Shown piece after piece: positions 32,841 through 40,359 of a stretch of 54,319 bases of DNA. The position numbers and the translations under genes are program-made. This DNA comes from JACCZR01 sp035296565 (GTDB taxonomy: Bacteria; Actinomycetota; Thermoleophilia; Solirubrobacterales; Thermoleophilaceae). Below the pieces are notes generated by a model. That model was not told the DNA's origin, did not search any database, and saw only the letters and a list, made by a program, of their open reading frames with translations. The stretch is taken from assembly GCA_035296565.1 (NCBI GenBank), contig DATHAQ010000035.1, positions 1-54,319 of the forward strand, written 5' to 3'. Positions within the stretch are counted from its first letter, which is position 1. The number at the start of each line of letters is the position of its first letter.

Positions 32841-33257
32841 TCAGGTGACCTCGCGCAGCTCCCCGCTGTCCACGTCGTAGACGAACCCGCGCACCCGCCT
32901 GCTGGCGATGAACGGGCTGCCCTGGATCGTCCGCTTCGAGGCGCGGACGCTCTCCTCGAGGTCCTCGAAGGCGTGGGCGTCCCACTCCGGCCGCTGCCCG
33001 GCAAATTCCTCCATACGCTGGGCGAACACCTCGTCGGTGATCTTGAGCATGCCGCAGTCCGTGTGCTGCATGAGCATGATCTCCTCGGTGCCGAGCAGAT
33101 GCTGCGAAATGGCGAGTGAGCGGACCTCCGCGTCGGTCACCACGCCGCCGGCGTTGCGGATCACGTGCACGTCGCCCTGCTCGAAGCCGAGGATGCGCGC
33201 GGGGGCGAGCCGCGCGTCCATGCAGGCCACGACCGCGACTCTCTTGGCGGGGCGCAC
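32841..33257 (-). CDS. Beta-carbonic anhydrase, Rv1284-like
   Basis: 138 residues. Zinc ligands Cys12 (in VACMDAR, with the Asp-Arg dyad) and His/Cys in QHTDCGM are present, as are VIRNAGGVVTD and the C-terminal GFVYDVDSGEL. It matches the small beta class of M. tuberculosis Rv1284 almost end to end, but lacks the roughly 25-residue N-terminal arm. An in-frame stop lies five codons upstream of GTG 33257. The enzyme interconverts CO2 and bicarbonate. Its start is six bases from the start of the divergent lipoyl-transferase gene, so its promoter must lie inside that gene. Confidence 0.9.
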   Translation of the reverse strand: MRPAKRVAVVACMDARLAPARILGFEQGDVHVIRNAGGVVTDAEVRSLAISQHLLGTEEIMLMQHTDCGMLKITDEVFAQRMEEFAGQRPEWDAHAFEDLEESVRASKRTIQGSPFIASRRVRGFVYDVDSGELREVT

Positions 33258-33263
33258 GGCCGC

Positions 33264-34049
33264 GTGACTCTACGCATCGTCCTCGATTCCATCCCCGACG
33301 ACGCGGCGCTGGACACCGCCGTCTCCCGGGCCCTGCTGGAGCGGGTGGCCTCGGGCGAGCTGCCCGAGACGCTGCGGCTGGCCCGGCCCGGGCCCATCGT
33401 GGCCTTCGGCAAGCTCGACGTGGTAGGCCCTGGCTACCGGGAGGCGGTTCGTGCCGCCCGCGAAGGGGGCTTCGAGGCGATCGAGCGCCTGGCGGGCGGG
33501 CGCGCGGCGGTCTTCCACGACGGCACGCTCGCGTTCTCGCACGCGATCCCCGACCCCGACCCGCGCCCCGGGGTCCGCCCCCGCTTCGACCAGATCGCCG
33601 ACCGCGTTGCCCTGGCGCTTCGGTCGCTCGGTGTCGACGCCCGCGTGGGGGAGGTGCCGGGCGAGTACTGCCCCGGCTCCCACAGCGTCAGCGCGGGCGG
33701 GCGGGCCAAGCTCATGGGCGTCGGCCAGCGGCTGATCTCCGGCGGGGCGCACGTCGGCGGGGTTCTCGTGGTCGAGGGGGCCGACCGCGTGCGCGACATC
33801 CTGCTGCCGGTCTACGGGGCGATGGGCCTCGACTGGCGGCCCGAGGTCACCGGGGCGGTGGCCGACGAGGTCCCCGGCGTGACGCTGGGCGACGTCATCG
33901 CGGCACTGCGCGAGGCCTTCGGGCGCGAGTACGAGCTGGAGGAGACGGGGCTCGACGAGGAGACCCTGGAGCTGGCCTGCAGGCTGGCGCCGGAGCACCT
34001 CTCGCCGCGCGACTACCGCGCGTCCCGTGCGGGTAGGCCACACGCATGA
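33264..34049 (+). CDS. Lipoate-protein ligase/octanoyltransferase family protein (LipM/LplA-like)
   Basis: 261 residues from GTG 33264. Family landmarks: the lipoyl-binding RLAGGRAAVFHDGTLAFS region near residue 75, YCPGSHSVSAGGRAKLMGVG near 135-155 with the Lys that attacks or binds the acyl group, and QRLISGGAHVGGVL after it. The Cys in EYCPGS sits where LipM/LipL have the acyl-thioester Cys, favouring an octanoyl-transferase over an ATP-using ligase. It would modify lipoyl domains of 2-oxoacid dehydrogenases or GcvH. The stop overlaps the start of the 52-aa gene (ATGA). It heads the envelope-protein series. Confidence 0.85.
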   Translation: MTLRIVLDSIPDDAALDTAVSRALLERVASGELPETLRLARPGPIVAFGKLDVVGPGYREAVRAAREGGFEAIERLAGGRAAVFHDGTLAFSHAIPDPDPRPGVRPRFDQIADRVALALRSLGVDARVGEVPGEYCPGSHSVSAGGRAKLMGVGQRLISGGAHVGGVLVVEGADRVRDILLPVYGAMGLDWRPEVTGAVADEVPGVTLGDVIAALREAFGREYELEETGLDEETLELACRLAPEHLSPRDYRASRAGRPHA

Positions 34050-34204
34050 GTGAACGAGAGCAAGCCCCGGACGAAGAGCGCCCGACGACCAGCCCCTCCG
34101 AGCCCACCCACGAAGCCACCACGCCCCCCGGCAACGCCGATGTCGACCAGGATGCCCTCGACAAGGGCCGCGAGAACCTCGACCAGGCGGGCGGAGGCCA
34201 CTAG
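34046..34204 (+). CDS. Small acidic hydrophilic protein, 52 aa
   Basis: A 52-residue ORF starting at ATG 34046, overlapping the previous stop by 4 nt. It is hydrophilic throughout (SEREQAPDEERPTT at the start, then NADVDQDALDKGRENLDQAG and GGH at the end), likely disordered, and encodes no hydrophobic segment. The coupling and the tidy end just before the next regulatory hairpin argue that it is expressed. The C-terminal ALDKGRENLDQ-like segment resembles tails of other small actinobacterial proteins. Function unknown. Confidence 0.6.
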   Translation: MSEREQAPDEERPTTSPSEPTHEATTPPGNADVDQDALDKGRENLDQAGGGH

Positions 34205-34227
34205 CGGCGGAATGCCAAGAAACCCAC

Positions 34228-34262
34228 CCTTTCCGGTTTCCCCGCTGCGAACGGGGGAAAGG
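34228..34262 (+). promoter_or_regulatory. Competing hairpins next to the Holin-X ribosome binding site
   Basis: TTTCCCCG (34237-34244) can pair with CGGGGGAAA (34252-34260, one bulged G). Alternatively CCTTTCC (34228-34234) can pair with GGAAAGG (34256-34262), which covers the first bases of the Shine-Dalgarno GGAGGGGG before ATG 34271. The two structures exclude each other, which would allow translational or terminator-type control. This is inferred from complementarity only. Confidence 0.35.
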
Positions 34263-34270
34263 AGGGGGCC

Positions 34271-34675
34271 ATGGCACAGCAAGACCTGAACGAGCTGCCG
34301 GTCTCCGACCTGGTGCAGCGCATGTCACAGCAAACGGCCGACCTGGTCCGCAAGGAGCTCGAGCTCGCTCAGGTCGAGATGAAGGAGAAGGGCAAGCGCG
34401 CCGGCATCGGCGCGGGGCTCTTCGGGGGTGCCGGGCTGATCTCCGCCTACGCCGTGGGCGCACTCATCGCCGCGGCGATCCTCGGGCTGGCCACGGCGGT
34501 CGACGCCTGGCTCGCGGCGCTCATCGTGAGCGTCGTCCTGTTCGCGATCGCCGGGGTTGCCGCGCTGGTGGGCAAGAAGCAGGTCGACCAGGCGACGCCG
34601 CCGCAACCGGAGCAGGCGATCGCCAGCACCAGACAGGACGTCGACGAAGTCAAGGGAAGGGCTAGTCGCGCATGA
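34271..34675 (+). CDS. Actinobacterial Holin-X (phage holin superfamily III-like) membrane protein
   Basis: 134 residues. An N-terminal amphipathic helix (VSDLVQRMSQQTADLVRKEL, about residues 11-30) is followed by two membrane helices (about 45-70 and 75-97). A basic/polar tail ends it. This is the Holin-X pattern common in actinobacterial chromosomes; no lysis role is implied, as no phage genes are nearby. A strong Shine-Dalgarno (GGAGGGGG, 34261-34268) precedes the ATG. It overlaps the DUF3618 gene by 4 nt. Likely an envelope-stress or membrane-organising protein. Confidence 0.85.
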   Translation: MAQQDLNELPVSDLVQRMSQQTADLVRKELELAQVEMKEKGKRAGIGAGLFGGAGLISAYAVGALIAAAILGLATAVDAWLAALIVSVVLFAIAGVAALVGKKQVDQATPPQPEQAIASTRQDVDEVKGRASRA

Positions 34676-35040
34676 GCGCTGAGAACCAGAACCCGGCCGA
34701 GACGGCCAAGACCACCGAAGAGGCCGAGCAGGCCAAGGAAGAGCAGCAGGCCCAGAGCCCGGAGGAGATCCGCGAGAACATCGAGGAGACCCGTGAGGAC
34801 CTCGGTGAGACGGTCGAGGCGCTCGCCAACAAGGCCGACGTGAAGGCCCAGGCCCAGAAGAAGGCCGACGAGGTAAAGGCGCAGGCACAGGCGAAGGCCG
34901 ACGAAGTGAAGGCTCAGGCCCAGGCGAGGACCCGCGAACTCGGCGAGCAGGCCAAGGAGAACCAGAGCTCGGTGGCCATCGGCGCCGGAGCGCTTGCGGG
35001 GCTCCTGCTCCTCGTGCTGTGGCGCCGGAGGTCCTCGTGA
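34672..35040 (+). CDS. DUF3618 protein with hendecad repeats and a C-terminal membrane anchor
   Basis: 122 residues. An acidic N-terminus leads into the DUF3618 core SPEEIRENIEETREDLGETV (about residues 29-48). Then come three near-identical 10/11-residue repeats of the KADEVKAQAQA type (about 54-85), forming an amphipathic helix or coiled coil. A single hydrophobic helix (SVAIGAGALAGLLLLVLW, about 100-117) and basic RRRSS end the protein. It is coupled on both sides by ATGA/GTGA overlaps and travels with Holin-X and DUF4235. Probably a tail-anchored envelope protein. Confidence 0.88.
   Translation: MSAENQNPAETAKTTEEAEQAKEEQQAQSPEEIRENIEETREDLGETVEALANKADVKAQAQKKADEVKAQAQAKADEVKAQAQARTRELGEQAKENQSSVAIGAGALAGLLLLVLWRRRSS
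34831..34926 (+). repeat. Three tandem 30/33-bp repeats in the DUF3618 gene
   Basis: Units at 34831-34860 (30 bp), 34861-34893 and 34894-34926 (33 bp each) all begin AAGGCCGACG and encode KADEVKAQAQA or a close variant. The 11-residue period fits a hendecad helix. Synonymous differences between units show that the repeat is not brand new. Confidence 0.8.
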
Positions 35041-35297
35041 AGTTCCTGTACGCACCCTTCGGGATCCTGTTCGGAGTCCTCGGCGGACTTCTCGGCGGCG
35101 CGATCTTCAAGCAGATCTGGAAGCGCGTGGCCGGCGAGGACGACGCGCCCGACGCCCGCGACTCGGAATACGGCTGGGGCGAGGTGCTTCCGGCCGCCGC
35201 CCTCCAGGGCGCCATCTTCGCCCTGGTCAAGGCCGCGGTGGACCGGGGCGGCGCCACGGGCTTCCAGAGGCTGACCGGCTTCTGGCCGGGGGACTAG
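35037..35297 (+). CDS. DUF4235 small membrane protein
   Basis: 86 residues from GTG 35037, overlapping the DUF3618 stop by 4 nt. A hydrophobic N-terminal helix rich in Gly (LYAPFGILFGVLGGLLGGAI) is followed by FKQIWKRVAGED, a polar loop, and the typical WGEVLPAAALQGAIFALVKA and AAVDRGGATGF segment near the end. These fit the DUF4235 family. It sits between DUF3618 and the YihY-like gene and is separated from the latter by two bases. Confidence 0.85.
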   Translation: MKFLYAPFGILFGVLGGLLGGAIFKQIWKRVAGEDDAPDARDSEYGWGEVLPAAALQGAIFALVKAAVDRGGATGFQRLTGFWPGD

Positions 35298-35299
35298 AC

Positions 35300-36316
35300 A
35301 TGGCAGACAGCAACAACAACGACCTGCGCCGCAGCGAGCGGGAGACGATCCAGGCCAAGGAGCGCGGCGGCGCCCCGGCCGAGCGCACCCCCGACAGCCC
35401 GACCGGCCTGTCGGGCACGTCCAAGAAGGCGACCTTCAAGCGCACCTTCAAGGAGTTCTCGGCCAACGAGGGCACCGACAAGGCGGCCGCGCTCACCTAC
35501 TACGGGATCCAGGCCCTCTTCCCGGCCCTGATCGCCCTGGTCTCCGTGCTGGGCATCATCGGCCCCTCGGCCACCCAGCCGCTGATCGACAACCTGAAGT
35601 CGGCTCCCATCCCGGGCCCGGCCCAGGACATCCTCACCGGCACGCTCACCAACCTGGGCAAGAACCAGGGTGCCGCGGGCCTGACCTTCATCATCGGCCT
35701 GCTGCTGGCGCTGAACTCGGCTTCGAGCTACATCGCAGCCTTCTCGCGCGCCTCCAACGCGATCTACGAGGTCGAGGAGGGGCGCCCGATCTGGAAGCTC
35801 AAGCCGGCCCAGCTCGGCACGACCCTGGTGCTGATCCTGCTGCTGGTGATCGTGATCGTGGGAATCGCCGTGACCGGCCCGATCGCCGAGAAGGTGGGGA
35901 ACCTCATCGGGGCGGGGAGCAGCTTCGCCACCGTGTTCGACCTGGCGAAGATCCCGGTGCTCCTGCTCGTCGTCGCGTTCATGATCGCCTTCCTCTACTG
36001 GGCGGCGCCGAACGTCAAGCAACCGGGCTTCAAGTTCTTCAGCCCTGGGGGCCTGTTCGCGCTGGTGGTGTGGCTAGTGGCGTCGGCCCTGTTCGCCCTC
36101 TACGTGGCCACCGCGGCCAACTACAACAAGACCTACGGCCCGCTGGGTGGCATCATCGTCTTCCTGATCTGGCTGTGGATCACCAACATCGCGATCGTGC
36201 TCGGCGCGCAGTTCAACGCCGAGCTGCAGCGAAGTCAGCAGATCGAGGGCGGCCACGCAGCGCCGCTCGACCAGCCGTACCTCGAACCGCGGGACACCAG
36301 CAAGATCGAGAAGTAA
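35300..36316 (+). CDS. YihY/BrkB-family inner membrane protein
   Basis: 338 residues. A polar N-terminus of about 60 residues precedes six membrane helices. Family motifs: KAAALTYYGIQALFPALIAL (first helix), ALNSASSYIAAFSRASNAIY near residue 140, LLYWAAPNVK-like YWAAPNVKQPGFKFFSPG near 235, and the YNKTYGPLGGIIVFLIWLW hallmark near 275. Once described as ribonuclease BN by error, these proteins have no established activity and are linked to envelope function. It is coupled to the preceding small envelope genes, and its TAA lies two bases before the next gene's proposed CTG start. Confidence 0.9.
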   Translation: MADSNNNDLRRSERETIQAKERGGAPAERTPDSPTGLSGTSKKATFKRTFKEFSANEGTDKAAALTYYGIQALFPALIALVSVLGIIGPSATQPLIDNLKSAPIPGPAQDILTGTLTNLGKNQGAAGLTFIIGLLLALNSASSYIAAFSRASNAIYEVEEGRPIWKLKPAQLGTTLVLILLLVIVIVGIAVTGPIAEKVGNLIGAGSSFATVFDLAKIPVLLLVVAFMIAFLYWAAPNVKQPGFKFFSPGGLFALVVWLVASALFALYVATAANYNKTYGPLGGIIVFLIWLWITNIAIVLGAQFNAELQRSQQIEGGHAAPLDQPYLEPRDTSKIEK

Positions 36317-36318
36317 GC

Positions 36319-37800
36319 CTGCTCGCCTCGCTCTGGCACCAGACCGCGGCGCAGACCCCGCGCCCGCGGCTAGAGAAGGACCTGCGGGTGGACGTGGCGG
36401 TGGTCGGCGGCGGCATCGTCGGCCTGACCACCGCGCTACAGGCCGCGCAGGCCGGCGCCTCGGTCGCCCTGCTGGAGGCGCGGCGCCTGGGCTCGGGCGC
36501 CAGCGGGCTCAACACGGCGAAGCTGTCCTCGCTGCACGGCCTGACCTACTCGAAGCTGATCGCCGCCCAGGGCGAGGAGCTCGCTCGGCTCTACGGGGAG
36601 GCCAACCAGCGTGGGATCGAGCGGGTGGCCAGGCTGGCCGAGGAGCTCGGGATCGACTGCGAGCTGCGGCGCAAGCCGCACGTGGTCTACGCCGAGGACC
36701 CCGGCGACCGCGAGGATCTCGAGGACGAGGTCGCGGCCGCCCAGCGGCTGGGCCTGCCCGCCACGTTCGAGCGCGACACCGACCTGCCGTTCGGCGTGGC
36801 CGGGGCGGTGCGCTTCGCCGACCAGGCGGAGTTCCACCCGCTGCGCTACCTGGAAGGGATCGCCGCCGCGGCGCAGGAGGCCGGCGTCGCGATCTTCGAG
36901 GAGTCGCGCGTCGAAGGGATCGACTTCGGTCGCCCCGCGCGGGCGCGCACGGAGCACGGTCCCGCCGTCACGGCCGGCGACCTTGTCCTGGCCACACACC
37001 TTCCCTTCCTCACGCGGGGGCTGTACTTCGCCCGCTCGCACCCCGAGCGCTCCTACGTGGTGGCCGGCGTGGTGCCCGAGGGTCCGGCGGGCATGTACCT
37101 GTCGACCGAGTCGCCCACGCACTCCATCCGCGTGCACGAGACCGGCGGCGACCGCTGGCTGCTGGTCGCCGGTGAGGGCCACAAGACCGGGCAGGGAGAC
37201 GGGCGCTCGAGCTACGACCGCCTGGAGGGCTGGGCACGCGAGCGCTTCGGGCTGGAGCAGGTGGAGCTGCGCTGGGCCAGCGAGGACCACATCTCCGCCG
37301 ACGGAGTGCCGTTCGTGGGCCCGGTCGACCCGGCCACCGACAACGTCTGGGTCGCCACCGCCTTTCGCAAGTGGGGGCTGGCCATGGGCACAGCTGCGGC
37401 CGAGGTGCTCACCGCCGGCGTGATGGGCACCGAGCACCGCTGGCAGAGGCTGTTCGACACCGGGCGCCTGCGCCCGCGCGCGGCGGCCACCTCGTTCGTG
37501 AAGGAGAACGCCAACGTCGGTGTGCGCTTCTTCAGCGACCGCCTGCTCAAGCGCGCGAGCGCCGAAGACATCCCTCCTGGCGAGGGTCGCGTCGTCGGCT
37601 CAGGTTTGGGCCAGCAGGCGGTCTACCGGGACGAGGAGGGCACGCTTCACCGCATGTCGGCGCGCTGCACGCATCTCGGCTGCATCGTGAACTGGAACCA
37701 GGGCGACAGCACCTGGGATTGCCCCTGCCACGGCGGCCGCTACGGGCCACTGGGCGACGTGATAGAAGGCCCGCCCGTGGTCGGCCTGGGCCGGCCCTAG
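36319..37800 (+). CDS. FAD-dependent oxidoreductase with C-terminal Rieske [2Fe-2S] domain
   Basis: About 493 residues. The DAO-type FAD domain starts with DVAVVGGGIVGLTTALQAA and runs to about residue 370, including GVPFVGPVD near 330. The Rieske domain at about 415-493 has both ligand pairs: ARCTHLGC and CPCHGGRYG. Such proteins oxidise an amine or amino-acid-like substrate and pass electrons to the cluster. The frame has no ATG, GTG or TTG near the start. The CTG at 36319, two bases after the YihY stop, gives L-L-A-S-LWHQTA, a good family N-terminus, so a CTG start is proposed. The stop shares CTAG with the convergent hydrolase. Confidence 0.85.
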   Translation: MLASLWHQTAAQTPRPRLEKDLRVDVAVVGGGIVGLTTALQAAQAGASVALLEARRLGSGASGLNTAKLSSLHGLTYSKLIAAQGEELARLYGEANQRGIERVARLAEELGIDCELRRKPHVVYAEDPGDREDLEDEVAAAQRLGLPATFERDTDLPFGVAGAVRFADQAEFHPLRYLEGIAAAAQEAGVAIFEESRVEGIDFGRPARARTEHGPAVTAGDLVLATHLPFLTRGLYFARSHPERSYVVAGVVPEGPAGMYLSTESPTHSIRVHETGGDRWLLVAGEGHKTGQGDGRSSYDRLEGWARERFGLEQVELRWASEDHISADGVPFVGPVDPATDNVWVATAFRKWGLAMGTAAAEVLTAGVMGTEHRWQRLFDTGRLRPRAAATSFVKENANVGVRFFSDRLLKRASAEDIPPGEGRVVGSGLGQQAVYRDEEGTLHRMSARCTHLGCIVNWNQGDSTWDCPCHGGRYGPLGDVIEGPPVVGLGRP

Positions 37801-38669
37801 GCCGCGGCGCGCGCCGCCGCTGCCGGGCTGCGCTCGGCGTTCTCGACGATCGCCTCGATCACCTGGTCCCAGACGGCCGGCGGCAGGTCGTGTGCCAGGC
37901 CGGCGATCTCGACCATGCGGGCCCCGGGGATGGCCCTGGCCGTGGCGTGGCCCGCGCGCGTGGGCACGAGCGGGTCGTCGGAGCCGTGGATCACGACGGT
38001 GGGCACGTCGAGGCGCCCGAGCTGCTCGGTGCGGTCCCCCGAGGCCTGGACGGCCACCAGCTGGCGCAGCATCCCGACGCGGTAGTGGCAGCGGTCGTAT
38101 GCCGCGCCCGCCACGGCGCGCACCCGCGCCTCGTCCATGTGCTTGCGCGACCCGATGACCTTGGCCACCTCCACGCTGAAGTCGATGTAGGCCTCGCGCT
38201 CCTCGGGAGCGCGCTTGAGCAGCAGGGCGAGCGCTCGCATCCGCGGCATGCCCACGCGCCGGTTGCCCGTGGTCGAGAGCAGCGAGGCCAGCGAGAGCAC
38301 GCGCTCGGGGTACTTGATCGCCAGCGACTGGGCGATCATGCCGCCCATCGAGATTCCCACGACGTGGGCGGCGGGCAGGTCGAGGCGGTCGAGCAGCCGG
38401 GCAGTGTCGTCGGCCATGTCCCAGAGCGTGTACGAGGCCGAGCCGGTGAAGCCCGCGAAGGCGGCGAGCGCGTTCGGCTTGGGGCCGCCGCGGATCTTGG
38501 GCGACAGCCCCACATCGCGGTTGTCGAAACGGATGACGTAGAAGCCGCGATCGGCCAGGCGCCGGCAGAACGCCTGATCCCAGTGGATCAGCTGGAAGCC
38601 CAGGCCCATGATCAGCAGCAGCGGCGGATCCGAGCGGGCGCCGAAGGTGTCGTACTCGAGCTCGATCAC
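37797..38669 (-). CDS. Alpha/beta-fold hydrolase
   Basis: 290 residues from GTG 38669 (VIELEYDTFGARSDPP), which matches family N-termini better than longer upstream starts. Motifs: oxyanion region LIMGLGFQLIHWD, FDNRDVGLS near residue 75, nucleophile elbow GISMGGM (Ser about 130), Asp in HGSDDPLVP and His in GLAHDLP. Probably an esterase or a lactone/ester hydrolase. The pca region lacks an obvious pcaD, and PcaD belongs to this fold, but this gene is 8 kb away and unlinked, so no assignment is made. It starts 58 bases from the divergent subtilase. Confidence 0.85.
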   Translation of the reverse strand: MIELEYDTFGARSDPPLLLIMGLGFQLIHWDQAFCRRLADRGFYVIRFDNRDVGLSPKIRGGPKPNALAAFAGFTGSASYTLWDMADDTARLLDRLDLPAAHVVGISMGGMIAQSLAIKYPERVLSLASLLSTTGNRRVGMPRMRALALLLKRAPEEREAYIDFSVEVAKVIGSRKHMDEARVRAVAGAAYDRCHYRVGMLRQLVAVQASGDRTEQLGRLDVPTVVIHGSDDPLVPTRAGHATARAIPGARMVEIAGLAHDLPPAVWDQVIEAIVENAERSPAAAARAAA

Positions 38670-38727
38670 GATCTCAGGCCCGAACGCTACCGCGACCCCG
38701 GGGGCACCCAGCGTGTTCAATGACAAG

Positions 38728-40359
38728 GTGACCCGCCGCGTCCTCCTGCTCACGCTTGCGCTCTGCCTCGTGGCCGTGCCCGTCGCGCAGGCCCGCGTGG
38801 AGCGGACGGGCCGCTACCTCGTGACCTTCCAGAGCAAGCGGACTGCTCGCTCCACCGCCTTGCTCGCAGACGTTCTGCGCGATGCCGGCGCACGCCGCGC
38901 CGGGTCAGGCGTACCCGAGCTGGGCGTGGCCACCGTCAAGGGTCCGCCGCAGGCGATAGCGGCGCTGCGCCGGGACCCGGCGGTGAAGAGCGTGTCGGTC
39001 GAGTACCGGCGCGAGTTTCGCCGTACGCCCAACGACCCGGGCGTGGGCGGGCAGGAGCCCGGCACGCCGGGCGGGACGCCGCGCCAGTGGTGGCTGGGCA
39101 GGCAGGCGTTCCCCTCCGCCTGGGATGTGACAACCGGCCAGGGCGCTCTGGTGGGCGTGATCGACTCGGGGATCGACGCCGGCCATCCCGAGCTGGGAGG
39201 CAAAATCGCCTCCGGCGCCGAGCTCGGCACCTCCTCGGGCGCCGGGCGCGACGACAACGGCCACGGCACCCACGTGAGCGGCCTGGCCTGCGCGGGCACC
39301 AATGACGGCCGCGGGGTGGCCGGGGCGGGCTGGGGTTGTCGCATCGTGATGGTGAAGGCGCCGCTGCTGCGCGACGAGGACATCGCCGACGGCATCCGCA
39401 TCGCGGTGGACCGCGGGGCGAAGGCGATCAACATGAGCTTCGGCGGCGGCCCGGGCACCGCCGTGCTGAGCCAGGCCATCGACTACGCGGTCCGGCGAGG
39501 GGTGGTGCTGGTGGCAGCGGCCTCCAACGGCCCGGAGACCAACCAGGGCGCGCCGGCGTCCGAGCTGCAGCCCGGCGACGCGCCCGAGATCGACGCCGGC
39601 CGCGGCCTGGTGGTGACCGGGGCGGACTTCAGCGACCGCAACGCGGAGACGGGGCGCGGGCCGCAGGTGTCGGTGGCGGCGTACGGATTCTTCGACGGCA
39701 TCTATCCCTACGACGGGCCGGTCGGTCTGCTGTCGACCTACCCCGGCAACGCGACCGAGCGCGAGGCGGGCATCCCGCTGGTCAGCCCGCCCTGCGGCTG
39801 CCGCACGAGCATCGACGGCGACTCGCGCTACGCGCGCCTGGAGGGAACCTCGATGGCGGCGCCTCAGGTCACCGCCCTCGCCGCGATGCTCGCCCAGCTC
39901 AACCCCTCGCTGAGCGTCCGCGAGCGGATGCGCATCATCAAGGCCACCGCGCGCGGCCGCGGCCGCTGGGAGCCGCTGCTGGGCTTCGGGATCATCAACG
40001 CCGGACAGGCGGTGGACGCCGCGCGCCGGGTCGACCACCGCGCACCCGAGTCGCGCCTGCGGGCCCGCCGGCGCGCCCGTCTGCGCGGCGCGCGCCGGGT
40101 CCGTGTGCGGCTGCGCTGGAGGGGCAAGGACCTCGCCGGGCGCAGCGGCCTGATCGCCTCCGGAGTGCGCTCGTTCGACGTCTACCTCAAGCGCCGGAAC
40201 GGCCGCTACCGGCGCATCAAGCGGCGCACCGGCCGCCGGACGCTCGTCGTCAAGCTGCGGCCCGGGCGCTACCGGCTCTACACCCGGGCGCGCGACCGGG
40301 CGGGCAACGTCGAGCGGACTCCCCGGCGCGCCGACGCCCGCATCGTCGTGCGGCGCTAG
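38728..40359 (+). CDS. Secreted subtilisin-like serine protease (S8)
   Basis: 543 residues from GTG 38728. A Sec signal (TRRVLLLTLALCLVAVPVAQA split across residues 2-22) precedes an I9-type propeptide (RYLVTFQSKRTARS ... VKSVSVEYRREF). Catalytic residues: Asp146 in VIDSGIDAGHPE, His179 in NGHGTHVSG and Ser375 in EGTSMAAPQ, with the oxyanion Asn in AAASNGPE. An insertion containing DFSDRNAETGR and CGCR lies before the Ser. The C-terminal 110 residues are a very Arg-rich, Ig-like beta domain (GRYRLYTRARDRAGNVE) probably binding the cell surface. The stop shares CTAG with the convergent WS/DGAT gene. Confidence 0.9.
   Translation: MTRRVLLLTLALCLVAVPVAQARVERTGRYLVTFQSKRTARSTALLADVLRDAGARRAGSGVPELGVATVKGPPQAIAALRRDPAVKSVSVEYRREFRRTPNDPGVGGQEPGTPGGTPRQWWLGRQAFPSAWDVTTGQGALVGVIDSGIDAGHPELGGKIASGAELGTSSGAGRDDNGHGTHVSGLACAGTNDGRGVAGAGWGCRIVMVKAPLLRDEDIADGIRIAVDRGAKAINMSFGGGPGTAVLSQAIDYAVRRGVVLVAAASNGPETNQGAPASELQPGDAPEIDAGRGLVVTGADFSDRNAETGRGPQVSVAAYGFFDGIYPYDGPVGLLSTYPGNATEREAGIPLVSPPCGCRTSIDGDSRYARLEGTSMAAPQVTALAAMLAQLNPSLSVRERMRIIKATARGRGRWEPLLGFGIINAGQAVDAARRVDHRAPESRLRARRRARLRGARRVRVRLRWRGKDLAGRSGLIASGVRSFDVYLKRRNGRYRRIKRRTGRRTLVVKLRPGRYRLYTRARDRAGNVERTPRRADARIVVRR

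Noticed and set aside
34271..35297. A prophage or lysis module suggested by the holin-family protein
   Set aside because: No endolysin, integrase, capsid or attachment site is nearby. Holin-X with DUF3618 and DUF4235 is a chromosomal envelope set in actinobacteria.
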